Shown: one piece after another, positions 26,344 through 35,369 of the stretch
Numbering within the stretch: the first letter of the stretch is position 1
Layout: each line of letters begins with the position of its first letter
Source: an uncultured Paludibacter sp.
GTDB lineage: Bacteria > Bacteroidota > Bacteroidia > Bacteroidales > Paludibacteraceae
Length of the DNA stretch: 64,000 bases
NCBI GenBank assembly: GCA_937897985.1
Contig: CALCBD010000058.1
Span: 1-64,000 of the forward strand
Direction of reading: 5' to 3'
The notes under the pieces: model-generated
Seen by the model: only the letters and a program-made list of their open reading frames with translations
Database searches by the model: none
Told to the model about the DNA's origin: nothing
Translations under genes and position numbers: made by a program

Positions 26344-27129
26344 ATGAAAAAGTCTTTACTCTTAATCTTTACGATTTCCGTCATTTTTCTATCAGGTTGC
26401 ATTTCACAAAAGGAAATTGCGTATTTCAAAGGAATAAAACCTGACTCAGCTGCAATAATCAACCAGTTTTATCATTCAAAACAGGAAACTAAAATTTGTA
26501 ACGGCGACGCTCTGCTTATTACAGTTTCAGCTCTGGACCCCAATGCAGTTGCCCCTTTCAATTTACCACTCGTCATGTACGCAACACCCGGAAGTGATAA
26601 AATTTATTCCTCACCTACCATGCAGTATTACATTGTAGACGTGAACGGTAAGATCAATTTCCCTGTATTGGGTTCACTTAAACTTAGTGGTCTCACAAAA
26701 TCGGAAGCTATAGAACTGATTAACAACAAACTTACACCTTTTTTAAAAGATCCGATTGTCAATATTAACTTTATGAATTATCATATTACTGTGTTGGGTG
26801 AGGTGGCCCGCCCGGGACAATATGGTATTTACAATGAGAAAGTAAGTATACTTGATGCTTTGGGAATGGCAGGCGACCTGACAATCTACGGAATAAGGAA
26901 AAACGTGCTGATTACCAGAGAAAATAACGGAAAACTTGAATTCGAACGTTTAAATCTGAATAGTTCTGATATTTTTAAATCACCCTATTTTTATCTTCAA
27001 CAAAATGATGTAGTGTATGTTGAGCCGAGCAACGTCAAAACAACTGCTTCACAAAATATACCTCTGTATCTTTCAACCTTATCAACTATTTCGGCGATAA
27101 CCACTACTGTTTTATATCTTTACAAGTAA
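26344..27129 (+). CDS. Wza-like polysaccharide export lipoprotein
   Basis: 261 residues from ATG 26344; the longer frame from 26281 begins inside the promoter. A lipoprotein signal ends at FLSGCIS (Cys18). The polysaccharide export (Poly_export) domain follows (GDALLITVSALDPNAV, YYIVDVNGKINFPVLGSL), then an SLBB-type domain (HITVLGEVARPGQYG, VSILDALGMAGDLTIYG). The C-terminus has a hydrophobic segment (STISAITTTVLYLY). Wza-type proteins form the outer-membrane channel for capsule or exopolysaccharide. It pairs with the tyrosine kinase gene 53 bases downstream. Confidence 0.93.
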   Translation: MKKSLLLIFTISVIFLSGCISQKEIAYFKGIKPDSAAIINQFYHSKQETKICNGDALLITVSALDPNAVAPFNLPLVMYATPGSDKIYSSPTMQYYIVDVNGKINFPVLGSLKLSGLTKSEAIELINNKLTPFLKDPIVNINFMNYHITVLGEVARPGQYGIYNEKVSILDALGMAGDLTIYGIRKNVLITRENNGKLEFERLNLNSSDIFKSPYFYLQQNDVVYVEPSNVKTTASQNIPLYLSTLSTISAITTTVLYLYK

Positions 27130-27182
27130 TTCAATTTATATCAGAAAATTGAAATTAATGATTTATTTTCAAAACCAAAGAA

Positions 27183-29504
27183 ATGGAAAACAATAAGACA
27201 ATCTCGAAAAACGGATCATACAATGACCCATTAAATCTGCGTGAAATCATCATCAAATATCTTCGTAAATGGTATTGGTTTGTTATTTCATTTTTCTTTT
27301 GTTTTTTGGCAGGCTTTCTTTATCTGAAAATGACAGTTCCGACATTTCAGGTTCAAACCACGATTTTGCTCCGCCAGGATAAAAGCAATATGGGATTTTC
27401 GGAAATGGCCATTCTTGAAAGTATGGGAATGGGTGGAACTTCGAAAGAAGTAGAAGATGAAATACAGGTGCTGAAATCGAAAACGATTATGAAAAACGTT
27501 ATTCAAAGCCTGGGTGTGGAAACAGAATATTACAAAAAATCAGGATTAAAGTATATCGACACCTATCCTGAAATTCCTCTTCAACTGATGGTTTCCCAGA
27601 ATTTTAACGACACGCTGAAAAACCCCATAGAAATGAAATTAACTCCATTTTCGTCGGGATATAAAGTTAAAATTAAATATGGAGATTTAAGATCGTCCTA
27701 TATTATAAAGGACATTCAACAGCCATTCAACACCATTGCCGGTGTGATACGATTCAAAACCAATGCTCAGACTTTTGAAAAAAACACTATTTACAGAGTA
27801 AAGACTTACCCTATTCAAAGCATAACAGAAGATTATTGTAAAAGAATAAAAATCGCTTCGGTAAACAAGAAGTCGAATGCCATCAATATTGCAACTGTTG
27901 AATCGAATGTAAACAAAGCTAAAGCGATGCTGGATAAACTGGTAGAACTTTACAATTTAGATGCTGTGATTGACAAAAACATGTTGGCAAGTAACACCAA
28001 AAAATTTGTGGAAGAAAGACTCAGACTGATTGAGGAAGAATTGCAGAGTGTTGAAGAAAACGTAGAAAATTACAAGAAAGACAATCACTTAACTAATATC
28101 AGTTCGGAAGCCACATTGTTTCTGCAGAGTTCGAGCGAATACAATAAAAAACTCGCGGAAATTGAAACACAACTCAATTTGGTAGGCTATATTGAATCAC
28201 ACATCAAAAATATTAAAAATCAGTACAGTTTAATTCCCGCAAATCTCGGAATTCAGGACAAATCTTTACTGGATTATATCAGCAATTACAATGCTGCCTT
28301 ACTGGAACGCATGAAATTATTGCGTACCACCAATGATCAGAATCCGGTTTTGACACAAATAGAGCAGCAAATAAAAGCCATACGTACAACGATTATTGCA
28401 AGTGTATCGAGTGTTAAAGATGGATTGAACATTGCTAAAAAAGATTTGCTGGGAAAAGAATCTCAATTCAACTCCAAGATTAATCAGGTACCGACGCAGG
28501 AAAGAAAATACATTGCCATTAAACGTCAGCAGGAAATCAAACAAAACCTGTATCTCTTCCTGTTGCAAAAGCGCGAAGAAAATGCAATGACGCTGGCAAG
28601 CGCCATACCGAATGCCAAAACAATTGATGCTGCCTATTCATCAGTGAATCAGGCATCGCCTAAAATGTTGATTCTTTTTGCAGTGATTTTACTGTTGGCA
28701 TTATTCATTCCGATTGGCATCATCTATGTAATGGATATGATGAACAATAAAATTACCAATAAGAAAGAATTACTGAAACTTGTAAAAGTACCTTATCTTG
28801 GTTCAATCGGTATTAACAAGGATGCCGACAGAGTTGTGGTACGCGAAGGCAGAATTACTCCTATTGTTGAAATGTTCCGTATGATCAGAACAAATCTGCA
28901 ATTTATGATTGGTGGAACAAAATCGCCTGTCATTCTGATTACCTCGAGCATTGGCGGAGAAGGGAAATCCTTTACTGCTATCAATCTGGCCATGTCATTT
29001 GCATTATTAAACAAAAAAGTAATACTAATTGGTCTGGACATCCGTAAACCAATGTTGGGCGATTATATGCATCTGGCCAAAACCACAGGAGTTAGTCTTT
29101 ACCTGTCCGATCCAAACTACAAACTGAGTGACATAACTATCCCGTCCGGAATACATTCATCACTTCATGTAATACCGGCAGGTCCGATACCACCAAATCC
29201 TGCCGAACTGATAATGAGCAGCAGGCTTGAGGATCTGATTACCGAATTAAAAAAGGAATACGATTATATTATTATTGACTCTGCTCCGGTTGCTGTGGTA
29301 TCAGACACTTATCTGATTAACCGTATTGTTGATTTGTCAATTTATGTAACCCGTCAGAATTATACACCGAAAGATGTTACAGATATGATTAATGACATAC
29401 ACGATAACAGCAAACTGAATAATATCGGATTAATTCTCAATGGTGTTGACGACATTTCGGGTTACGGATATTACGCCAACAAGAATAAGATTCAGTACAA
29501 TTAA
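27183..29504 (+). CDS. Wzc-like polysaccharide co-polymerase with tyrosine autokinase domain
   Basis: 773 residues. The Wzz chain-length domain is bounded by two membrane helices (about 33-53 and 495-517); a long coiled coil lies between (EERLRLIEEELQSVEENVE). The C-terminal BY-kinase domain has Walker A SSIGGEGKSFTAINLA (Lys about 595), Walker A' VILIGLDIRKP, and Walker B DYIIIDSAPVAVV. The protein ends in a tyrosine cluster (GYGYYANKNKIQYN), the site of autophosphorylation that controls polymer length. No glycosyltransferase, flippase or polymerase follows, so the pair must serve genes elsewhere. Confidence 0.95.
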   Translation: MENNKTISKNGSYNDPLNLREIIIKYLRKWYWFVISFFFCFLAGFLYLKMTVPTFQVQTTILLRQDKSNMGFSEMAILESMGMGGTSKEVEDEIQVLKSKTIMKNVIQSLGVETEYYKKSGLKYIDTYPEIPLQLMVSQNFNDTLKNPIEMKLTPFSSGYKVKIKYGDLRSSYIIKDIQQPFNTIAGVIRFKTNAQTFEKNTIYRVKTYPIQSITEDYCKRIKIASVNKKSNAINIATVESNVNKAKAMLDKLVELYNLDAVIDKNMLASNTKKFVEERLRLIEEELQSVEENVENYKKDNHLTNISSEATLFLQSSSEYNKKLAEIETQLNLVGYIESHIKNIKNQYSLIPANLGIQDKSLLDYISNYNAALLERMKLLRTTNDQNPVLTQIEQQIKAIRTTIIASVSSVKDGLNIAKKDLLGKESQFNSKINQVPTQERKYIAIKRQQEIKQNLYLFLLQKREENAMTLASAIPNAKTIDAAYSSVNQASPKMLILFAVILLLALFIPIGIIYVMDMMNNKITNKKELLKLVKVPYLGSIGINKDADRVVVREGRITPIVEMFRMIRTNLQFMIGGTKSPVILITSSIGGEGKSFTAINLAMSFALLNKKVILIGLDIRKPMLGDYMHLAKTTGVSLYLSDPNYKLSDITIPSGIHSSLHVIPAGPIPPNPAELIMSSRLEDLITELKKEYDYIIIDSAPVAVVSDTYLINRIVDLSIYVTRQNYTPKDVTDMINDIHDNSKLNNIGLILNGVDDISGYGYYANKNKIQYN

Positions 29505-29594
29505 ACGTTTTCAATATATTTTACCGGGTTCAATCTTAAAAAATTGATTCGTTTCGGTGATTCAGGATTTTTCTGAACAACATTGAAGAAATAA

Positions 29595-29636
29595 AAAAGC
29601 AGCTGTCGGCTTAAATGCCATACAGCTGCTTTTAAT
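29595..29636. terminator. Bidirectional terminator
   Basis: AAAAGCAGCTGT (29595-29606) and its complement ACAGCTGCTTTT (29622-29633), flanked by A and T runs, lie between the convergent wzc-like gene and the EF-G2 gene and can serve both strands. Confidence 0.88.
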
Positions 29637-29655
29637 TTTGAAAGCTTTGAAATTT

Positions 29656-31815
29656 CTATTCTTCTTCTTTTTTGGTTGCTTCGTATTCTTTCAGAAGTTT
29701 ATCCTGAATATCCACAGGAACCAGTTCATAACTTGCAAACTTCATGCTGAAAGAGGCACGACCACCGGTCAGCGAACTTAAAGTGGTGGAATAACTACCA
29801 AGCTCTTTTAACGGTATTTTTGCAGAAAGTTTTTCAAAACCCTTTTCACTTTCCATTCCCATAATGATAGCACGTCGTCCCTGTAAATCGCTCATCACAT
29901 CACCGAGCCGATCAGACGGAGCCATTACAACCACATCATAAATAGGTTCGAGCAACTTTGGACCTGCTTCTTTGAATGCCTGAGCAAATGCATTCCTACC
30001 TGCCAGACGGAATGAAATTTCGTTAGAATCAACCGGGTGCATTTTACCGTCGTACACGATAACACGAACATCCCTTGCATACGAACCTGTAAGCGGTCCC
30101 TGCTCCATTCTGTCCATAATCCCTTTCATAATAGCAGGTAAAAATCTCAAATCGATAGCACCACCAACGATACTGTTAATCAACACCAGTTTACCTCCCC
30201 ATTCCAGATCAATCACCTGCGTATCGCGGTTACTGATTTTATATTCCTGACCGCCAAACCTGAAAGTATCCGGAGCAGGCATGCCATCGTAATAAGGCTC
30301 AATAATCATGTGTACTTCACCAAACTGACCCGATCCTCCCGATTGTTTTTTGTGACGATAATCGGCACGGGCATTTTTGGTTATTGTTTCACGATAAGGA
30401 ATCCGGGGTTCTTTGAATTCAATCGGAATTTTGTCGTTATGTTCAACTCTCCATTTTAAAGTACGTAAGTGAAATTCACCCTGTCCATAAAGAATGGTTT
30501 GTTTCAGCTCTTTTGATTGTTCAATGATCCAGGTTGGATCTTCTTCGTGCATACGGGTAAGAACTTCACTCAGTTTTTCTTCATCTGCCTCTGTAACAGC
30601 TTTGATAGCACGACGATATTTGGGATCGGGATATTTAATTTCCTTGAAATCAAAATCGCATCCTTTTTCATTTAATGTGTTACCTGTACGGGTATCCTTA
30701 AGTTTTACAGTAGCACCTATATCACCTGCAACGAGTTCATCTACCTTATTTCTGATCTGACCTGCCACATAAAATATCTGACTGAGACGTTCCTTTGAAC
30801 CTCTGTCAACATTGATCAGGTCATCACCTTCTTTTACTTTTCCGCTCATCACCTTGAAATACGATACCTCACCAATGTGTGGTTCCACACTTGTTTTGAA
30901 AACATAAATGCTTGAAGGTCCTTTCGGGTCGGGAGCAACTTCCTGGCCGGAAACAGTCCTGGGTTTTTCGGTAACATTTACACTCGGTGCCACATTACCA
31001 ACGAATTCCATCAATCGACGAACGCACATGTCTTTACCTGCACTAACACAAAATACAGGGAACATATCGCGGTGTAACATACCTTTCCGGATACCAATCC
31101 GCATTTCTTCCTCGGTTAATGAGCCCTGATCGAAAAATTTTTCCATCAGTTCTTCATCGTGTTCGGCAGCTGCTTCCACAAGCATATTATGTAAATCCTG
31201 TGCTTTATTAATTTCATTATCAGGAATTTCCAATACATCCGGGACACCACCTTCGGGCTTCCACCTGTACATTTTCATTTTAAGAACATCAATTACCGCA
31301 TTGAACTGAGGACCCACATTTACCGGATATTGAATCTGTACTATTTTAGTACCAAAATTTTCTTTCAATTGCTCTAATGTCCTGTCGAAATCGGCTTTTT
31401 CATGATCAAGCTGATTGGTGATAAAAATGACCGGTTTATTGAACCTCTCGGTATAACGGAAGTGATTGTTGGTTCCGACTTCTACACCGTATTGGGTATT
31501 TACTAAAAGGAGTGCAGTATCGGTAACATTGAGTGAGGTAACTACTCCGCCGATAAAATCATCGGAACCCGGACAGTCGATAAAATTGAGCTTTTTGTCG
31601 AGCCATTCAGTCTGAATAATTGTTGAAAATACTGAATAACCATATTCCTTTTCTACGGGGAAATAATCAGAAACAGTGTTTTGTGCTGAAACGCTTCCCC
31701 TGCGTTTTATAACACCACTCTCGTAAAGCATCGCTTCAACAAGAGTGGTTTTCCCGGAGCCGGAACTTCCCAAAATTGAGATGTTCTTAATTTCATTTGA
31801 TTGATATACTTTCAT
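29656..31815 (-). CDS. EF-G paralogue (EF-G2) lacking GTPase residues
   Basis: 719 residues with all five EF-G domains, including the domain IV segment QSGGSGQFGEVHMIIEP. The P-loop is GSSGSGKTT (16-24) and keeps the lysine. The G3 motif is DCPGSDDF (80-87) in place of DTPGHVDF, so the catalytic histidine is replaced by Ser84. The G4 motif is NQLD (134-137) instead of NKxD, which should weaken guanine recognition. Such EF-G2 proteins are known in Bacteroidales; one in Bacteroides thetaiotaomicron has been reported to support translocation without GTP hydrolysis under nutrient limitation. The gene stands alone here, so I infer a stationary-phase or starvation role. Confidence 0.92.
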   Translation of the reverse strand: MKVYQSNEIKNISILGSSGSGKTTLVEAMLYESGVIKRRGSVSAQNTVSDYFPVEKEYGYSVFSTIIQTEWLDKKLNFIDCPGSDDFIGGVVTSLNVTDTALLLVNTQYGVEVGTNNHFRYTERFNKPVIFITNQLDHEKADFDRTLEQLKENFGTKIVQIQYPVNVGPQFNAVIDVLKMKMYRWKPEGGVPDVLEIPDNEINKAQDLHNMLVEAAAEHDEELMEKFFDQGSLTEEEMRIGIRKGMLHRDMFPVFCVSAGKDMCVRRLMEFVGNVAPSVNVTEKPRTVSGQEVAPDPKGPSSIYVFKTSVEPHIGEVSYFKVMSGKVKEGDDLINVDRGSKERLSQIFYVAGQIRNKVDELVAGDIGATVKLKDTRTGNTLNEKGCDFDFKEIKYPDPKYRRAIKAVTEADEEKLSEVLTRMHEEDPTWIIEQSKELKQTILYGQGEFHLRTLKWRVEHNDKIPIEFKEPRIPYRETITKNARADYRHKKQSGGSGQFGEVHMIIEPYYDGMPAPDTFRFGGQEYKISNRDTQVIDLEWGGKLVLINSIVGGAIDLRFLPAIMKGIMDRMEQGPLTGSYARDVRVIVYDGKMHPVDSNEISFRLAGRNAFAQAFKEAGPKLLEPIYDVVVMAPSDRLGDVMSDLQGRRAIIMGMESEKGFEKLSAKIPLKELGSYSTTLSSLTGGRASFSMKFASYELVPVDIQDKLLKEYEATKKEEE

Positions 31816-32568
31816 ATTGTATTAAAATTGAAATGATTAATACTAAAAAAATAAATTAAAACTGAATTTTTAAATCGAACGGCAATGTATGAATTCTATA
31901 TTAAAAATTTTTTTCGTTTTGTATGTTTTACAACAGCATTTCACATTCCATTTTAAAATAAATTAACGAATACTATGGGATTTATTCTTCAATCAATTAT
32001 ATTACAGCTACTTAAAAATAATTCTTTTAATATTTAAATTTAACGAAATTGATTGTTTAATGATTTATTCAAATCAGGGGTCGAAATTGTTTTTGGTTTA
32101 TGCATTTCTGATAATCATGCCTGAGCTTCGCCCGCGAATTAAAGTTCGATGCAGTTTAGCTGCGATATTCTGCAAACGTTTACTTGTTATTGATTTTTAT
32201 ACCTTAGTTTCAAAGCTCCAAACGTTCAGAAAAATATTATCTGACTTTTCGGTGCAGACTCAACATTGGATTCCTGAAATTTTTGAAAAATGAAACTGAC
32301 AACAACTTTACAAAGCAAATAACCATGGTAATATTCATCATTGCAAAAAGTCCTAAAGGCTAAATACACTGATTAAATATCAAAATGCACCGGTAATTTA
32401 CAGGGTCATGTGGAAATTTTAACGTCCTTGGTGAATTCTGCCTATCAATTTATCCACCTCTTAAATGTCTTTTTATCCACAAAATGCGATAAATTTTCCA
32501 CATGATAATATTTAATATCTACTACTTTAGCATCGTTTTAGTTATTCTAATTTTAAATTTAATCACTT
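31816..32568. other. 753-base AT-rich gap upstream of the pectin locus
   Basis: I see no convincing gene; a 77-codon frame at 32060-32293 lacks any family resemblance. The last 170 bases hold an inverted repeat, CATGTGGAAATTTT (32407-32420) and AAATTTTCCACATG (32491-32504), 13 of 14 positions complementary, which may be a regulator site. TACTTTAG at 32523-32530 resembles a -7 box (one mismatch) 39 bases before the first lyase gene. Confidence 0.5.
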
Positions 32569-35295
32569 ATGAAAAGATTTTACTTTCTTTCTTTTGTATT
32601 GCTGTGCATTTTTAACTTTGCCGGTGCACGTACTATTTATGTTTCGACCACGGGTAGCGATTCAAATCCCGGAACTGAAACTTCTCCTTATCTGAATATA
32701 CAAAAAGCAGTTGATGTATCGGTTCCCGGTGATATCATCTATCTCCGTGGTGGCACTTACATGTTGACTAAAAGGGTGAAAATTGAAAAAGCAGGTACAG
32801 CTGATGCACGAATATGCATGTTTGGTTATCCGGGAGAGAGGGTAATTATCGATGGCTCAAATGAAGTTGTAACTTCAGTCAACGAGTTTAAGCAGGCACG
32901 TTGTATTTATGTGAACCATTTTGGTGACTACTGGCACTTTAAGAACCTTGAACTGTGCAATGCCAAGGACAATGGTATGAAACTCGAAGGAAGCTATTGT
33001 ATAGTTGAAAATTGTAAGTTTTACGGGAATAATGATACCGGCCTTCAGTTGGGAATGTACAAGGATCTCTCGATAGAAGAAACACAGTCGTTTCCAATCA
33101 GCGGAGAACCTCAGTTTAATCCCGGATACAATTATTGTAAACATAATATTGTTATTAACTGCGATTCGTGGTACAATTATGACAGTAAATCATTCAGCGG
33201 CTCCGATGATGGTGGCGATGCCGACGGTTTTGCCTGTAAACTTTTTCCGGGTCCCGGAACGGAATTTCACGGATGCCGTTCGTGGAATAATTCGGATGAC
33301 GACTGGGATTTATACATGGTTTATCACCCCATACTAATCGAAAACTGCTGGGCATGGAATGCCGGCAAAACTTCAGCCGGTACGGGTATTGGAAATGGAA
33401 ACGGTTTTAAACTCGGCGGTGGTGGCACTTCGGGCGGAGCTGCATTTGCCCAGTCGGTTGGTGCTCATGTGGTTCGTAATTGTGTGGCTTTTGATTGTCT
33501 TCACAAAGGCTTTGATCAAAACAATGCCTACGAAGCAATGTATCTGTTTAATAATGTGTCATTTGGCAATGAATACAATTTCAGGTTTCCAACCATTTTC
33601 ATGTATGGAACCATGTACATGCGCAACAATATCGGATTTAAACCAACCACACTGAATCATGAATTTCTGTCGGTTGACAAAGAAGGTGCGCAGGTCCCCA
33701 ATACCGCATTCAACAGCTGGACAACATTTGATGGTTGTGATCCGTACAAAGACGGAAATAAAGTAAATGGTGTAGCTGTAAAAGCACAAGACCATTCCGC
33801 TCAATTTAAGAGCTTATCATCCACATTATTTTTAGCCGATCGCCAGGCCGACGGGAGTTTGCCTGACAATGATTTTTGCAAGTTGGTTAGTGGCAGCAAG
33901 TTCATTAATGCAGGTGAAAATATTGAAAACTTCACTCCTGCTGCTCATAGTCCCGGAGGATTAACGCTTTCACCGGTTTCCATACTTTATAATGATGGTA
34001 AAGCTGATATGGGAGCATTCGAAACAGGATTGGCAACCACCGCCACTTTATCGCTGATTGAAGGAAAAGCTGACCAGTTTGTGTTCACAGGTACAGCCAT
34101 TACAAAAATTGTATATAAATGGGGAGGTGCTGCAACTGATGTAACAGTCAGCAACTTACCTGCAGGACTTACCGCAACCAAAGACGCCGCTGCAAAAACA
34201 GTGACAATCACAGGAGTTCCAACAGCCGAAGGCACTTATTCCATTGTGAATACAGGTGGTACAAATTCGATTACACTTAACGGAACAATCAAAATTTCGA
34301 CAGTTGCTGCCGCCACGCTGGAACTGACAGAAGGTAAAGCCGTACAGGAAGTATTTTTCGGAAACGAAATGCTGAAAACTGTATTCACATGGGGAGGAGG
34401 AGCTTCGGACGTAACTTATACAACTTTACCTGCCGGAATTTCAGCTGAAAAAAACATGACTCAAAAAACACTTACAATCACCGGAATACCTACTGAAGAT
34501 GGAACATTCTCAGTAAATACTGTCGGTGGTATGGAAGGCTCTGATGTGTCCATCAACTGTAATATCACACGTGTTTTACCCACAAAGATTCTGACAGGTG
34601 ACTGGTATCACATTCAGGATGCTTACAGTGCAATTCCTCTGGATTTACAGGGAGTAGTATCTTACGCATCGGGCACCGACACCGCTTATCCTACCGTTTG
34701 GAATCCGGCTTATGTGGAATCTACAGGTTCGGCACCTTCGGGTTGTACCACCGGTGCAATCAACGTAGAACGCAGCGGAGGTAGTGTAACCTGGACTTTA
34801 CCAAGCCTTGTCGAAATGAAAGCCAATATACATTTCACCGGCACACGTACCCTTAATCTCGAATATACTGTAGGAGGTGTGACCAAAACCTGGACTTCAG
34901 CTTCTCTGGCAAAACAAACCATGCTAAACTGGGATATGATGCTGGCAATTGGATTGGAAGCCACAAAAAAACCGGTTAAAATGAAATTTATAAATACATC
35001 AACATCGGGTGGAATCCGTATTTATGATTTTTATGTAAAAACCTACGATGTTTCATCCGCCGTTAAAGATATCAGGACTCCGGAAACCGATTTCCAGATG
35101 TATCAGACAGAAACTGCACTGATTGTATATGGTGATATAGCCGAATTGAAAGTATTTAATCTTTCAGGAAATGTGGTTGCTGAGTCAACATTATCGCAGG
35201 TTGTTGAAACAAACAGCTTAAACAAAGGAATTTACATTGTGCGGATTACCGATAAAACCGGCAAGGTTGCTTCACAAAAATTTATAAGAAAATAA
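32569..35295 (+). CDS. Pectate lyase PL9 with two Ig-like repeats and T9SS tail
   Basis: 908 residues. A signal peptide (cleavage after about residue 20) leads into a right-handed beta-helix starting TIYVSTTGSDSNPGTETSPY. The PL9 Ca2+ site known from Dickeya PelL (Asp209, 233, 234, 237) is reproduced with identical spacing: Asp219 in DADGFACKL and Asp243, 244, 247 in NNSDDDWDLY. The catalytic lysine is Lys281 in NGFKLGG. Two ~84-residue repeats (both with WGG, LPAG and TITG(V/I)PT) follow at ~490-660, then a carbohydrate-binding-like segment and a T9SS type A sorting domain from ~835 (LKVFNLSGNVV, KGIYIVRI). It cleaves polygalacturonate by beta-elimination, probably at the cell surface. First gene of the pectin locus. 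Confidence 0.92.
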   Translation: MKRFYFLSFVLLCIFNFAGARTIYVSTTGSDSNPGTETSPYLNIQKAVDVSVPGDIIYLRGGTYMLTKRVKIEKAGTADARICMFGYPGERVIIDGSNEVVTSVNEFKQARCIYVNHFGDYWHFKNLELCNAKDNGMKLEGSYCIVENCKFYGNNDTGLQLGMYKDLSIEETQSFPISGEPQFNPGYNYCKHNIVINCDSWYNYDSKSFSGSDDGGDADGFACKLFPGPGTEFHGCRSWNNSDDDWDLYMVYHPILIENCWAWNAGKTSAGTGIGNGNGFKLGGGGTSGGAAFAQSVGAHVVRNCVAFDCLHKGFDQNNAYEAMYLFNNVSFGNEYNFRFPTIFMYGTMYMRNNIGFKPTTLNHEFLSVDKEGAQVPNTAFNSWTTFDGCDPYKDGNKVNGVAVKAQDHSAQFKSLSSTLFLADRQADGSLPDNDFCKLVSGSKFINAGENIENFTPAAHSPGGLTLSPVSILYNDGKADMGAFETGLATTATLSLIEGKADQFVFTGTAITKIVYKWGGAATDVTVSNLPAGLTATKDAAAKTVTITGVPTAEGTYSIVNTGGTNSITLNGTIKISTVAAATLELTEGKAVQEVFFGNEMLKTVFTWGGGASDVTYTTLPAGISAEKNMTQKTLTITGIPTEDGTFSVNTVGGMEGSDVSINCNITRVLPTKILTGDWYHIQDAYSAIPLDLQGVVSYASGTDTAYPTVWNPAYVESTGSAPSGCTTGAINVERSGGSVTWTLPSLVEMKANIHFTGTRTLNLEYTVGGVTKTWTSASLAKQTMLNWDMMLAIGLEATKKPVKMKFINTSTSGGIRIYDFYVKTYDVSSAVKDIRTPETDFQMYQTETALIVYGDIAELKVFNLSGNVVAESTLSQVVETNSLNKGIYIVRITDKTGKVASQKFIRK

Positions 35296-35308
35296 CACCT
35301 CAGAAACA

Positions 35309-35344
35309 AACCTGACAGGCATCATAAGTCCTGTCAGGTTTTAC
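35309..35344 (+). terminator. Terminator after the first PL9 gene
   Basis: AACCTGACAGG and CCTGTCAGGTT (35309-35319 and 35330-35340) form an 11-base perfect stem followed by a short T run. Confidence 0.85.
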
Positions 35345-35369
35345 TATATATTACCTTAAAAATATTCTT

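Noticed and set aside
32060..32293. A 77-codon frame in the gap before the pectin locus
   Set aside because: Composition is unlike the neighbouring genes, no family resemblance, and no promoter or ribosome-binding features.
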